Source of the DNA: Norana najaformis
Lineage: Eukaryota > Annelida > Clitellata > Crassiclitellata > Hormogastridae
Direction: 5' to 3'
Length of the DNA stretch: 64,000 nucleotides
Assembly (NCBI GenBank): GCA_964023275.1
Contig: OZ029914.1
Location: 43,573,817-43,637,816, forward strand
The notes beneath the pieces are model-generated. The model saw only the letters and a program-made list of their open reading frames with translations, was not told the origin of the DNA and ran no database searches. The position numbers and the translations under genes were made by a program. The stretch's first letter is position 1, and every line of letters starts with the position of its first letter. Below are positions 1 through 10,585 of this stretch, piece after piece.

Positions 1-170
1 CTAGGCGCCTTGTTTTCATTTTTTTCTAGTTGGCCAAGTGGTTAATTATGATGCACGTTCAAATACTGTTGTTTCAAATACAGGAATAATTTTCAATAAC
101 TTCTAGCGATTGAGTTATAGTGCAGCTGTAAGATTGATTTTGATAAACTTGACTTCCATGTTAAGTGCAG

Positions 171-277
171 AAATGAAAATAACGTTTGATGAACTGGTTG
201 CGGAATTCAAGAGAAAAACTCACTGCTGTGAAGAACTGAAGAAGTTTATTGAAGAAGCTAAAGCCAGAAGGCAAATG
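171..277 (+). CDS. Exon 1 (in window) of the coiled-coil gene
   Basis: Open frame after an acceptor-like TTAAGTGCAG, ending ATG before the donor GTATTG at 278. It encodes an amphipathic, Cys-Cys containing helix segment (FDELVAEFKRK, then EELKKFIEEAKARRQM). It joins exon 2 in phase 0 with no stop, extending the coiled coil. The pyrimidine tract of the acceptor is poor, so the 5' border is uncertain and the exon could begin earlier. Confidence 0.45.
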
Positions 278-3200
278 GTATTGATTCAAATATCAGCAAA
301 GAAAGAGCTCCCATTTTCTTAGGGTTTATCATTTGGCATTCAGCTTCATATATAAAGAAAGGTCTGTTGGAGAACTGAGGAAAAAACTGGTCATTTTTAG
401 TTGTATGAGCTGCTTCTGCTGGTAGAAGAGCATGTTTACACATCTTTTGATGTTTCAATCAATCAGTTCAATCAGTGTTCATTTATTGAAACCGTTCAAA
501 CAAAGAAATAAACAAAAATGTTCTTAAGAACAGCATGCACAATCTCCGTAGGTATCAAAAGACAGGTCCGAAAGGAATGTTATCAAGAAATTTTAAATGC
601 ATGTAATTCATGGTGAGGAAGCATATTCCAAAATTTGCTACATCTTAAAGTATCCTTGATCAGTTAAGCATGTTTGCTAATTAAACTGTCTTATCAAGAT
701 TCTCGGGAAATCTTATGTTTTCTTTACACTATGGTGCTGGTAGTTTGTAGCTTTGGCTCTGAGGGTTTCATCGCTGTTCCACTGCAGCCAGTGGTTTTCC
801 TTCGAAGTAGCTACGAGTTGTTTAATGAGATTTATTATGCAGAAACTTTTGAGTAATGTACTCTACAGTACATTACTAAACATGCAACATATTTCTTTAA
901 AAAATATGTTGAATTCGCATTTGCTATGTTTTGCTTCTTGTTGCTTTGTCTCATGTGAACGCAAAGAGTCTCTAACCATGGGACCCAGTCTTTGAGGAAT
1001 TTCAAGCATTGTTGAAGGAGGAATGTACCAACTCGTCTGTGACCTTTTCTTAACTAATCTTTAACCAAAAGGCTCTTCAACCCGTGACTGAGATTTTGAA
1101 AACACTTTTCCCTTGACTGAAGGTTTATTAAGGACTATATTTATTTACATTGTAGGAGGAGAAGAAAAAAGAAGACGAAGAAAAGAGGATTGCCGAAGAA
1201 GGAAGAGTTTCAGAAGAACGAAGCATTGCTGAAAAAAGGGTTGAAGCAGAAATGCAAAGACAGGAAGAGAGGAGACGACATTCTGAGGAGAAGATGGAGG
1301 AAAGACAAATGGAAGAAACCAGACAGAGAACTCTGTTCCAGCAAATTCCTCTTCAGTTGCCACTTCAAAAGGATGGATTCAGGTGTGGATCTTTTTGAGA
1401 AGTTATCTTTTTTATTAATTTGGTGAAGGACTTCCAGGTTTGAATCTTTACATCTGACATCATCCCCTAATTTATGGTCCCTTTGAATACTTTCTAACAC
1501 AGTTTCCCGTTGAAGTAATTGTAATTGCATCAGTTTAAAACATACCTATGTTTCGTCTTGGTGGTGGTGGTGATGGTGATGGTGATGATGATGATGATGA
1601 TGGTCTCTAGTATTTCAACAGATTATGATTTTTTGACAATGGTTTCATTGGAATTGACCACTGATTAATGTCTTGTGCATTATGATAATGGCATTAGAGA
1701 AGTTATCACATTTGATTAGATGATGATGATTATTATGATGATTATTGTCATGATGGTGACTGTCAGTGACACCTGGTGGCAGTGATTCTTTGTCAGGTTA
1801 ATCATATTTGAGTTAGTCTTGAAAGTGATGAACACAATCCACGCTAACAGCTCCTCTCCCCTTCTCTCTCTGGTCTTCTGGACTCGGCTTTCGACATGGC
1901 AGCTTTAGACAACCCCACTGACTTGATGCAGCACTCGTGAATAAGTTGGTGCCTTGCGCTTAGTTTTAAATAGTGCTTAGAAATTAAACTTTACGATTAT
2001 GATTACAGTGATCAACAGCTGCATTAAATAGTTTTGTTGATTTTGCTACAGATTTTGGTTGTTAAGATCTAGCACTGGGTGTGTTTGCAACTACGTTGTA
2101 ACCCTATTTGTTGATAGGCTTGAGATGAACAGGACTCCACGGCCGGCAGCTTTACCAGCATCAGCAGCATTTCACCAGAGATTACCACCTAAGATTCTTA
2201 TGCCGACCAGGCAACTGTCCTTCCAGCAGAAAGTAAGATGGCAATTAATTTTTGATTATCTAATCTAATCTAATCTAAATACTTCTGTAGCGCCATTATC
2301 ATGCTGTCAGTTAACCACCAGGATCTGATATCACATTGTTTTTGCTGAATAACTAATGAGTTATCAGTTGATGGTTGCTTCAAGTCAAAATCACAATCCG
2401 TTGAATTCCGAAAGGTCAAAGGTTATGCCATCTTATAAATGCACAAGTGCAATGTAATGTATTGCAAAAAATCTTTTCACAGCACCTTCAAAGGTTCTCT
2501 TGAAGGTTCTGTTTACTAAACGCATCTGGCTTATTCGATGACATCACTAGGCATCTTTGGCCTTTTTCCAGCAAATAAACATTTGGTTTCCTTGGTTACC
2601 AGAAAAGTTGATACTGATGCTAAGTTTTATCTGGTAAACATGACTAATATTATAAATAATAGGCATTATATAGTACTATTAGTATTAGTTTCTTAAATCC
2701 TGAGGAACCCGTTCTACTTTGGGTAAAAATGTTAATAATAATTCCAGAAAGCTTCACTCTCAATTCTTGTATCACTGTTTTGGACATACTCTTCTGGGTA
2801 ATATAATAACAATAATAACAGTATTAATAATAATTATACTAATGACAATATTCATGTTAGTAATTTTATTGACTTTTTGAATGCTGGAACCTTTTTAAGG
2901 TTTGTTGCCATTTTTAATATAGAATTTTTACCCATGCAACTTTCCTGTAAAGGAATTGTTAGTCAGCTGTACAAATGGACTTAATATTGTACGTTCTAAA
3001 AATGGAAAACAAGTGGAACTACAGGAAAACACTGTAGCGTAGGATGTCCTTTCGCAAATACCACACACTTAGATGGAGCTTTGTTTTCGAATAGGAAATG
3101 AGATCTGTCTGTGTGCTGTGCATCAGTGAGTTAAGCGGAGACTTCGCTTTCAAGTGGTTTTAATATTTCAGAGACTTGGATGATGGATGAATCTTCAGTT

Positions 3201-6200
3201 ATTCAACAGTAACAATGTGATACCAGAACCTGGTGGTTAATTGAGAGACAAATCGTATTCTGGCCAAAGTTTGATTGATGTGAACGTGTAATTGGTACCA
3301 CACGCTGGATCTGGAATAGGGATAATCTGCCAAAAGACTTCAATTGTTAATGAGCATCAGTCTCGACCATACTCGGTCGCTCTTGTAAATACACACATTA
3401 GCAACCATGTAAGCTTAATGGAGTGTGACACACTGGTCTATTCGGTAGGTCACTTGCTCTGTATTCTAACGATTGTGGGTTCAAGCTTGTTGATTCGACT
3501 CCACGACGCTGGGCAAGTTGTTTACTCACAGGTTCCTCTGTCACCAAGCATAATAATACGTTACTGGCCTGAGCTGGGAAGTGAGTGACAAATCCAGCAA
3601 TGCACGCTGGTGCCATGTCAGAGATCTTGGAATTTGTCTGCTGCTGGCTAAAAGAAATGAGTTCCACTTTGGAATATAGGATGCTTTAAGCTTCATGGAG
3701 TCTCTCAGTTGATACTATACAAATGTTCATTATGAACAGCCATTTTCAACATAGTCAGATTAATTGTCCTTTGCAATGTACAGTCTTAGTCCTATGTCAT
3801 GCCAGGAATTGTCTTTGTCTAATCTAATCTAAGGACTTCCATAGCACCGTTATCATAATGCCCGAGGCATCAGTCAATGGTTGCTTCAAGTCAAAATCCC
3901 AATCCAAAATCATAATCTGTTGGAGAAACTGAGTCGAATTTCAATAGGTCAGAGAAACCAGAAGCCAAAATGTTGTAGCTGTGGGTTAATGAAATTTTAT
4001 GTTTGCATGCAGTGCCTGACGTCAGTCTCAGCTGCTGAGGAAGCGTTTGTCCTAATGTGGTTTGGATCCAAGGAATGACTTTAAACTTATCTCCTTTGTT
4101 GCAGCATGGAAGTTGATTTTCTGGAAGTGCAGTCACGTCAGAACAAGATTTAACAACTCCACAGTGTTTGCTGGATTGCAACCAGCATGAATAATAAGAT
4201 CTTTAACGGGCACCTAACAGGAATGCCAATGTCATAACATGTTTCAGTAAATATTTTTAAGTAATCTGAAGTTTGTTCTTGCAGTTCTGTGAAGTATTTT
4301 TATGCGCATCTACCTGTAAATATTATACAGATTGACAAGTTCTTATAAGGCGCTATATAGATAACCAAATACACGTGTGTATACACATTGTCTTTTCAGC
4401 CGGACCGTGAATCAGGAGTGTTCCTGCCACCATTACCACCAACCAAACTGCAACATCGTGTGACTGCTACTGGAAAACGGCTCCGCTATGTGGAAACTTC
4501 TGTCCCAATTAAAACACCAGTACCATGTTCTGAGGCTACCATGACAATAACAGCAGGAGTAATACAAAGACAACATACATATCCTGTTGCTCCTGCTGCA
4601 GTTACAACAACAATACCACCAAAACAGCCATTATACATTGAGACACCTGTTGCAACTCCTACATCAGTATCATCAAAGCAACCACTGTGCTTTGAGACAC
4701 CTGTTGCAACTAGAACACCAGTACCACCAAAACAGCCACTATTCATTGAGACACCTGTTGCAATTACAACACCAGTACCACCAAAACAGCCACTATGCTT
4801 TGAGACACCTGTTGCAACTACAACACCAATGCAATTTAACCAACCATCTGTTCCTGAGGCACCTGTCAGATTCACAGTATTACCAAAACAGGTCCCTTGT
4901 CCTGAGGCTGCTGGTGCAATTACAACCTGTCTAAAGAACCTGTCCATTTTTGGTCAAACGGACGAGAATACTTTGATGGAGACAGAAGATGAGACTCAAC
5001 AATCTGAATTTGATTTTCTACCTGCAGAGCCGAACAGTGTTGCACATTCTGGATTTTATCAGCAAAGTGGTAGGAATTTTAGTTTAACAATTATAATATT
5101 TTTTGTAAATTTTCATTAATGTTGTCATCATTATTCATCATTGGTTTTATCTTGTCATTTATCTCGTCATCGCTGTCAGCGTAATTCTGTACTATTACAC
5201 AATTTATGACAGCATAGATTTGTTAAAAGCTGCTGTATATTGACTCAGTCCAACTTACTGTGGCGTGGTGCCCATACAAGCTGGCAGCGGTAGTGAAGGA
5301 TCTCACCTATTAAATTCATTGAAAAAATGAGGAACGTCAAGGCCACTTGGTCCCTATAGAAAACCGTGTACCAGGGTCAAAGCCAGATGATCACTATAGA
5401 AAACCGTGTGCATTTACACTTACATGTCTGCTTAAATTTTCTTCAGGTGGTGTAGCTGCTGGACCTCACGAGGATTTGGTGTCATCAAGTGCCAAGGTAC
5501 AAGAAGCTGAAGAGGAAATCAGAAAAGAGAATCGTCTTGATACAGTTGGTACAGAGACACCCACCATGTCAACTGATCAACATGATCAGGATGCATCCTT
5601 GGAGGTTACGGCTTCGTCAGCAGGACTTGTTTATCCTAAAACTTCACTGAATTTATCTCATATTATGAGCAGCTGTCAACCTCTGCAGACGATCACAGCA
5701 GTTGACTCATCTTGTGGTGATTCTGTAATGCTCAGTGATCCAGTCGGTCCTAGTTCTGATCAGAGCAGATTGAATGCCGATTGTCTTGTGTCGTCTTCCC
5801 TCAACTTGAGCGTTTCTTTCCCTTCGGATATCTCTGTGTCGCCTGGCCTGTCATGCAATCTTGTTTCAGAGGCATCTCTCTCAGCGGCCAGTCTTGACTG
5901 TCCAACTTCGACACTGGCTTCCAGCTTCAAATGTCCAGCTGCTGTGACACCTTCAGCTGTCAACGTCAACTGCCCGACATCAGAAGAGATTGCAGTAACC
6001 CCGCAGGTCTGTAATGCCAACTCAGTAGTATCAGCTGCTTATCTTGACTGTACAACTACAACTGTGTCAACTTCTAAGTCTGCAGAAAGTGCTGCAACTG
6101 ATTTCAGTGAATCTATAGAACAGCCTTCAGGATGGACTATTTGTGGCGCCAAAACACCAGTTGTTCCTGCTGCTGAAGGTGCTGATTCAGGAAAGTTTAT

Positions 6201-8213
6201 TGGTATGTACAAAAGATATGGTTTCAGATGTATGACATTCCTATATGGTATACACAGCAGGCATATGAAAAAAGTTATGAAAGCCTTGTTAAGGGTAACA
6301 TTGGACAACATGGCCTTATTCCTACCTAATTGAATTCATGTTTTTGTCAAAATATATAACTGTTTGCAAATGATGGCAGCTGAATTGGATGGAGTCCTGA
6401 GAAGGAAATGACACACTTTTCTTAGGCCTAGTCATCTGCTTCTAACTTCTACTGAGTGATTTTTTTTCTTTTAGGGAGCTCTTCCCCAATTACGGAGTTC
6501 AGCTTTGAAGAGGAAATGGCAAAACTCAAACGACTGTCTGAATCACCTGCAATAAACCTCTATGCAGGACGACGCATGTTTGTTCAAAGTGACCGGCTGG
6601 AGGTTGTGATACAAATAATCTCTTAAGTTATTGGATTTGCATCATGATCGTAAACTCGAGATTTCTACAGCGCCCAACGAAAGCTAAGTCGTGGGAACCA
6701 GCTTATTCACAGGCACTCAGTCAAAACAAAATCGATAGGCAAGAGGGGTTCGGTTCCAGGTCCAGATTCAAGAGTCAGGTAAAGCGGGCAGTCAGACGGT
6801 TACAGTGGGTGGTGTTTGGAATTGTATCTGCAGGATAGATAAGGGAAAGAAGAGGAATCAGGATAGGATATGCAGAGAGAACTGTAAGTCCTCGTCTGAA
6901 TTAGTATCACTTTAATAGCATTTACAATTGTTGATAAGAAAATTAACTTTTTAATTTGAGTAAGCTTTACAAAATTCATTTTAGTTATAGCTGCAGACTT
7001 CTCATGTTGACATCTCTTTGAAAATCCACTTTTGTTTAATCTGCCAAGCAGATTTACATTTAGATTGTTTATCAGCATGATATTTTCTGAGAACTGCATG
7101 ATTTGTATATTTATGTATTTCAAAGGATAAGCCAGCGCCTGTTCGTGAAACTGGTGGAACTTCAAGCTTTATGTGTGATTTTGGACAGTTTGAAAGCGCT
7201 CAACAAACGAAGAAAGATTCAGGTATTTTTTATTTGATCTCAGAAGTTACACTATTAACTTATTAGCTCCAATATGTTTATTTCCAAACTAGTGCCTTAC
7301 ATAAAGTGCAGTTCTGTAGTTTGCCTTTTTTGATTATGGTCATCAAATATTGTACATTCTGTGCACAGCAAAAGATGTGTTCATTTCCAGATGATCCAGC
7401 TGTCATTTGGCTTCTAACTGTTACTAACTGGCCTAGTTAGCTACATCAGTAAGCGCGTACGCCAAGGAAGCCGCGGTGCGTGAGGATCCCAGGTTCGCGT
7501 CCCGGTCGTGGCTTATTTCAGAGATTTGAATCTCGGGCTAGTACGGTCCGTGCGCGGGGACCTTAAATGGCGTGTAGCGGTGGTGAAGGATCTCAACCGT
7601 GCGCGGGTGGAGGCCATATGGTCGCTATAGAAAAACGTGTACAATTTACAGTTTTTTACAATTTACTAGGATGAACATAATTAAACTGAACTTTCCAATG
7701 AAGCATGATATGTTCATACCATATTTTCTTCACTAGCTCTATATGCCACTACTTGATGCGTTATAATACCCAGTCCATGGAACACGGTATCAAGAACTGT
7801 TATTTATTATATTTTGCCCATTTTGTCTGTTAGCAGAGAAGGCAACATTTCCGGATTTTGGCTTCGGTAACTTGTTCACATTCAGCGGCCGCAGTGATTC
7901 AAACCAGCTCTTCAGCTTTTTTGGCAGCAGAGCTAATGAGACAGAAAACAGCTCTAAGAGGGAAAAAGATGCAGCCACCGCTTCTGATGATATCTTTAAG
8001 ATGTTTGGAGGCAGTGATGCAGAAAACGCTGTGTCCAGAAAGAAGGAAGCACGCGTTGATGAGTCTGGTGACATTTTCAAGATGCTTGGCATCAGTGGTA
8101 ATACCAGTGCCAACAGCTGCAAGAATAACAGTGATGATGCTGGTGGCTTCTTCAATTTTGGTGTAAAGCCGTTGGATGATGGTCCGGTTAAAAGTCAATT
8201 CAAGTTCTTCTGA
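171..8213 (+). CDS. 3' part of a spliced coiled-coil / Phe-Gly-tail gene (possible SIX6OS1-like protein)
   Basis: Eight exons can be joined by reading GT/AG borders: 171-277, 1156-1382, 2118-2232, 4400-5069, 5447-6202, 6475-6602, 7126-7222, 7837-8213. Phases agree at every junction (0, 2, 0, 1, 1, 0, 1), giving about 825 residues ending at a TGA. The order is a charged coiled coil (exons 1-2), a short basic linker, a Pro/Thr repeat exon, a Ser-rich exon, a conserved-looking FSFEEEMAKLKRL segment, then a Phe/Gly-rich tail (LFSFFGS, DIFKMFGG, GGFFNFG) ending QFKFF. The N-terminus lies upstream of the window. From memory, vertebrate SIX6OS1 (C14orf39, synaptonemal-complex central element) has the same plan: N-terminal coiled coil, disordered middle, Phe-rich C-terminus ending in TFF. 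That resemblance is weak in sequence, so identity is a hypothesis. An FG-type nuclear protein is the main alternative. The exon structure is much surer than the function. Confidence 0.7.
1156..1382 (+). CDS. Exon 2: Glu/Arg/Lys-rich coiled coil
   Basis: It follows a strong acceptor (TTTACATTGTAG) and ends AG before GTGTGG. All 75 codons are open. The sequence is a continuous charged helix (EEKKKEDEEKRIAEEGR, EERRRHSEEKMEERQ) and then leaves the helix with LFQQIPLQLPLQKDGF. It ends in phase 2; the first base of exon 3 completes an Arg codon. Confidence 0.65.
1561..1604 (+). repeat. GGT/GAT trinucleotide repeat in intron 2
   Basis: Short run of GGT then GAT triplets within the intron between exons 2 and 3. 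The rest of the intron (1383-2117) holds a second loose GAT patch near 1720-1760 and nothing else recognisable. Confidence 0.8.
2118..2232 (+). CDS. Exon 3: basic proline/alanine linker
   Basis: Acceptor TTGTTGATAG and donor AAA|GTAAGA. The exon reads LEMNRTPRPAALPASAAF, then HQRLPPKILMPTRQLSFQQK, in the frame set by exon 2. The good donor and phase-perfect joins on both sides are the support. No domain is recognised. Confidence 0.6.
2256..2420 (-). repeat. Retroposon 3' end with (TTAGA)n tail, intron 3
   Basis: Starts with a TCTAATCTAATCTAA run followed by 'cttctgtagcgccattatcat' and, further on, 'gttgatggttgcttcaagtcaaaatc'. The same order recurs at 3820-3930 and 46420-46500 and, on the opposite strand, near 32110-32200. 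It is the tail of an interspersed retroposon lying in minus orientation. Confidence 0.55.
3426..3700 (+). mobile_element. tRNA-derived SINE with GGGCAAGTT-type body, intron 3
   Basis: A tRNA-like head (box-B-like GGGTTCAAGC near 3480) is followed by a body with 'gctgggcaagttgtttactcac' and 'ctggcctgagctgggaag'. This order is typical of tRNA-headed metazoan SINEs that share a conserved central domain. The head is too degenerate to fold as a tRNA gene. The rest of the 2.2-kb intron is AT-rich and otherwise featureless. Confidence 0.5.
3815..4080 (-). repeat. Second copy of the (TTAGA)n-tailed retroposon 3' end
   Basis: TCTAATCTAATCTAAGG, then 'cttccatagcaccgttatcataatg' and 'caatggttgcttcaagtcaaaatccc', as at 2256. 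Minus orientation, within intron 3. Confidence 0.55.
4400..5069 (+). CDS. Exon 4: internal Pro/Thr repeat exon
   Basis: Acceptor TGTCTTTTCAG; donor AGTG|GTAGGAAT. From about 4611 to 4850 it holds roughly four to five tandem repeats of about 63-66 bases, encoding a unit like PPKQPLCFETPVATTTPV. The repeats keep frame, and base differences are spread over the units. Such a repeat is expected to be disordered. The last third (TDENTLMETEDETQQSEFDFLPAEP) is acidic. The repetitiveness makes this exon a likely site of length variation between individuals. Confidence 0.65.
5255..5420 (+). repeat. SINE tail (GTGAAGGATCTCAC family) in intron 4
   Basis: Contains 'gtgaaggatctcacc', 'attcattgaaaaa' and two copies of 'tatagaaaaccgtgt'. 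The same words occur at 7560-7660, 11420-11470 and twice in 55080-55380. At 7427-7670 they form the 3' half of a tRNA-headed SINE, so this is taken as a tail of that family. Confidence 0.5.
5447..6202 (+). CDS. Exon 5: Ser/Thr-rich, low-complexity exon
   Basis: Acceptor TTTTCTTCAG; donor ATTG|GTATGT; 252 codons in phase 1 on both sides. Rich in Ser, Val, Thr and Cys with irregular repeats of the type SLDCPTS / NVNCPTS / YLDCTTT (about 5880-6060). No domain or membrane segment is seen. The codons between the stop-free frame start at 5347 and the acceptor are intron and include a SINE tail. Confidence 0.6.
6475..6602 (+). CDS. Exon 6: short conserved-looking motif exon
   Basis: A strong polypyrimidine acceptor (TTTTTTTTCTTTTAG). 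The exon encodes GSSSPITEFSFEEEMAKLKR, then LSESPAINLYAGRRMFVQSDRLE, the least repetitive part of the protein and the best query for a homology search. The donor GTTGTG is non-consensus after +2, so the 3' border is less sure, but the phase fits exon 7. Confidence 0.55.
6635..6890 (-). mobile_element. LINE 3' end, intron 6
   Basis: On the minus strand it encodes the end of a LINE reverse-transcriptase frame (SYPDSSSFPYLSCR, then NSKHHPL) followed by an untranslated end containing 'agcgcccaacgaaagctaagtcg' (plus strand). Related copies are at 58185-58440 (+) and 61410-61625 (-). It lies immediately 3' of exon 6. Confidence 0.55.
7126..7222 (+). CDS. Exon 7: FMCDFGQFES exon
   Basis: Acceptor ATGTATTTCAAAG; donor TCAG|GTATTT. 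It encodes DKPAPVRETGGTSSFMCDFG followed by QFESAQQTKKDS, the start of the Phe/Gly-type tail. Phase 0 in, phase 1 out, matching its neighbours. Confidence 0.6.
7427..7670 (+). mobile_element. tRNA-derived SINE, intron 7
   Basis: A tRNA-like head of about 80 bases with box B GGTTCGCGTCCC is followed by the 'gtgaaggatctc' and 'tcgctatagaaaaacgtgtacaattt' tail. The head shows how the tail repeats elsewhere in the window arose. It is not a tRNA gene because the arms do not pair well and it runs straight into the SINE body. Confidence 0.6.
7837..8213 (+). CDS. Exon 8: terminal Phe/Gly-rich exon with stop
   Basis: Acceptor GTCTGTTAGCAG. The exon has repeated short Phe-Gly blocks (FGFGNLFTF, LFSFFGS, DIFKMFGGSDAE, DIFKMLGIS, GGFFNFG) and ends QFKFF. 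The stop TGA overlaps an AATAAA hexamer (8213-8218). The part from 7944 onward is duplicated at 50751-50998, where it is frameshifted. This copy is open and spliced correctly, so it is the functional one. Confidence 0.7.
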
Positions 8214-8218
8214 ATAAA
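8213..8218 (+). promoter_or_regulatory. AATAAA polyadenylation signal overlapping the stop codon
   Basis: The A of TGA is the first base of AATAAA. If used, cleavage would fall about 15-30 bases later and leave almost no 3' UTR. The hexamer is kept in the duplicate copy at 50.998 kb. Confidence 0.4.
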
Positions 8219-8879
8219 GAATACTGGCTAACGCTGAGTTAAAGCACAGTCAATAGTATCATCTTTCTGTTTCGAGATTGGAAGTGTAATCCAAGAATGT
8301 TTAAAACTGAATTTAGTTGTATGACAACTTGTTATTGCTTAAATACATTGTTAAGTGTTATAATGATGAACAAGTGAAGAGGTTTTCACTGAGTACATGG
8401 TTTATCTTGAAAAGTGACAGTGAGTGAACATTTTTCTACTGTTGGGTTTTCATTAAATTGCTGAGAGTATGTCAGCTTGCATTCAGTTATTTTTGCTAAG
8501 TAAATTGTATGTATGTATGAAAACATCTTTTCAGCACCTCGTAAAAATGCTGCAAAAATAACTAGTTGTAGGCGTATGCACCATTTAGATTTAGCAATTT
8601 AGTGTCAAGGTTTATATGTTATGAATAGTTAAGTGTGAGTTTTATTTTATTTATTTTGTGTGATATTTTCAAAGAGTTAATTTAAATAGTTTGTGGTACC
8701 GTCATGGACACTGTGAAATTTAAGGCTGTAAATTCGTTTTAATTGACCTGTAATGGTTTATGATTGATAGTAGTTAATTTTTGGCAAACATTCATTTAAT
8801 TGTTCAGTGTTGGGTAACTGGTATTAAAGAGTTTGGTGAGTGGTTATGGTTCTGTTGTTGTGGTCGTCGGTGTGTTGTT

Positions 8880-9016
8880 GTTCTGTTGTTGTTGTTGTTG
8901 TTGATGATGATGATGATGATGATAATGGTGGTGGTGGTGGTGGTGGTGGTGGTGATGATGATGAAGATGATGGTGGTGGTGGTGGTGATGATGATGATGA
9001 TGATGATAATGATGAT
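8880..9016 (+). repeat. GTT/GAT/GGT trinucleotide repeats
   Basis: Runs of GTT, GAT, GGT and GAT triplets. The open frames across it (poly-Asp, poly-Val or poly-Ile depending on frame) are by-products. Confidence 0.85.
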
Positions 9017-9019
9017 CAA

Positions 9020-9460
9020 TACATTGACGCAGACGACGTCGGCAATCACATTTCGCAAAAACAATTGTAGGGCCTACGTGATGCCGACGAGCCGATGTTT
9101 ACATCTGTCGCGCAAGGCCTCTGATGTGCGGCCTACGAAGTCATTCTGCTCCTGTGTGGGCCGACATACATGTTCTCCGGGCAATTATGCGGTTCGTTGC
9201 GAAGCACACGGCGGACGAGTACGCCAGTCGAACTGCTTTGGCATATACCGCGGGCGAAGAACGACAGAAAATATGATATCTTCAGCCGTTTCCGCGCATT
9301 GATCAGCCTTTGCAGGTGCGCGCTTCCATCAGCATTAGACGCTCCCGCCTTGGACAGCGCACGTGTCAGCCACTCGTGTGGCCAGCGATTATGTATCGCG
9401 AAGGGTCATTTTTTCTACCATCGGCCGTAATTCTTGCGTGCGCTGGTTAGGCCACCGTTT
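9020..9460. other. CpG-rich patch (copy A)
   Basis: Many CG dinucleotides against an AT-rich background. The same patch at 51775-52450 in copy B is longer and runs into a segment with a consensus donor. Possibly an old promoter region; no TATA box or initiator is clear. Confidence 0.35.
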
Positions 9461-9914
9461 GATCTGCTCTCTGTCTGCAATGTTGAGGACTGAGCATCGC
9501 CTAGGCAACGAGTGTAGGCCTATCTTTAATAGCCCTACTGGTGCCTTGTCTTTGACTAGAGGCCTTGACGTGGATGATTGTTCACGCAATCCTATTTCTT
9601 TATGCAATGCTAGTCATGTGTTCAAAGACGAGTGGCTGGCTATTCTTCAGTTTCAGTGGCTGTGTATCAGCACGCCCACAGAACAAAGGTTTCCGAATCC
9701 TATAGTGGCGTGAGTGGCAGCCACTGACAGTTTACTGATCGATGGGATGAAATACCGTTGAACTATTCCCTTTCTGCGGGTTCACGACCTGTATACATCA
9801 GCTAGATTTATTCAGTAAGTGAACACCATATAAACATGCTGGGCATAACATTAGGCTTATTATAGCATGTTAGGCCTATATAAGTAGAGGCTAAAGGCAT
9901 TCATCCGTATCTAT

Positions 9915-10045
9915 GTATGCATGTATGTACGTATGTATGTATGTATTTATTTATTTATTTATTTATGTGTTTGTATGCATGTATGTACGTATGTATGTAT
10001 GTATGTATGTATGTATGTATGTATGTATTTATTTATGTATGTATG
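9915..10045 (+). repeat. (GTAT)n / (TTTA)n microsatellite
   Basis: Tetranucleotide GTAT runs broken by TTTA, directly before the SINE. Duplicated at 53484-53612. Confidence 0.9.
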
Positions 10046-10046
10046 T

Positions 10047-10236
10047 GGGGCACGGTAGTCGATTGATTAGAGAGTTCGGCTTGTAACGCGGAGAGTACGG
10101 GTTCGAGCCTCCCATGATCGAGGTGGTTACTGAGTAGGGAACTTGAGAAAAACCTTCACTCACAATTGCTCAGCGCTGTCGGTTGATGCTTAGTCATTGG
10201 ATAGTGGCGCTTAATAAAAGCAGAAGTAATAATATG
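10047..10236 (+). mobile_element. tRNA-derived SINE (copy A)
   Basis: The head 'ggggcacggtagtcgattga' (box-A-like) and 'acgggttcgagcctccc' (box B) lie about 35 bases apart. The body has 'gtggttactgagtagggaac' and ends in 'ttaataaaagcagaagtaat'. Flanked on both sides by GTAT repeats, so no target duplication can be recognised. Duplicate at 53615-53800. Confidence 0.65.
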
Positions 10237-10585
10237 TAAGTATGTATGTATGTATGTATATATGTATGTATGTATGTATGCATGCATGTATGGGTGTATA
10301 CATGCATGTATGTATGCATGCATGTATGTATGCATGCATGTATGTATGTATATATATATGCATTTATGTATGTATGTATGTGTGTATGTATGTTTGTATG
10401 TACGTATGTATGTGTATATGTATGTATTATGTATGTATGTAAGCATGTATGTATGTACGTATGTATGCATATATGTAAGTATGTATGTATGTATGCATGC
10501 ATGTATGTATGTATGTATGTATGTATGTATGTATGTATGTATGTATGTATGCCTTTATGTATTATGTATATAAGTATATGTATCT
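10237..10585 (+). repeat. (GTAT)n microsatellite with GCAT variants
   Basis: About 350 bases of GTAT/GCAT repeat. All long MYVCMYVC-type frames here are translations of the repeat. Confidence 0.95.

Noticed and set aside
4486-4947. Antisense Gly/Val-rich frame over exon 4
   Set aside because: Shadow of the in-frame sense repeat; the sense frame has matching splice sites.
5347-5446. Coding extension upstream of exon 5
   Set aside because: It consists of a SINE tail and ends in a clear pyrimidine-rich acceptor.
7427-7510. tRNA gene
   Set aside because: Box B is good but the acceptor and anticodon arms do not pair convincingly and the sequence continues into a repeated SINE tail. The same applies to 10047, 44927 and 53615.
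8781-9302. Poly-Asp / poly-Gly or poly-Met/Val protein, also at 51662-52054
   Set aside because: Read-through of trinucleotide repeats into the CpG-rich patch; different residues in each frame, no splice or start evidence.
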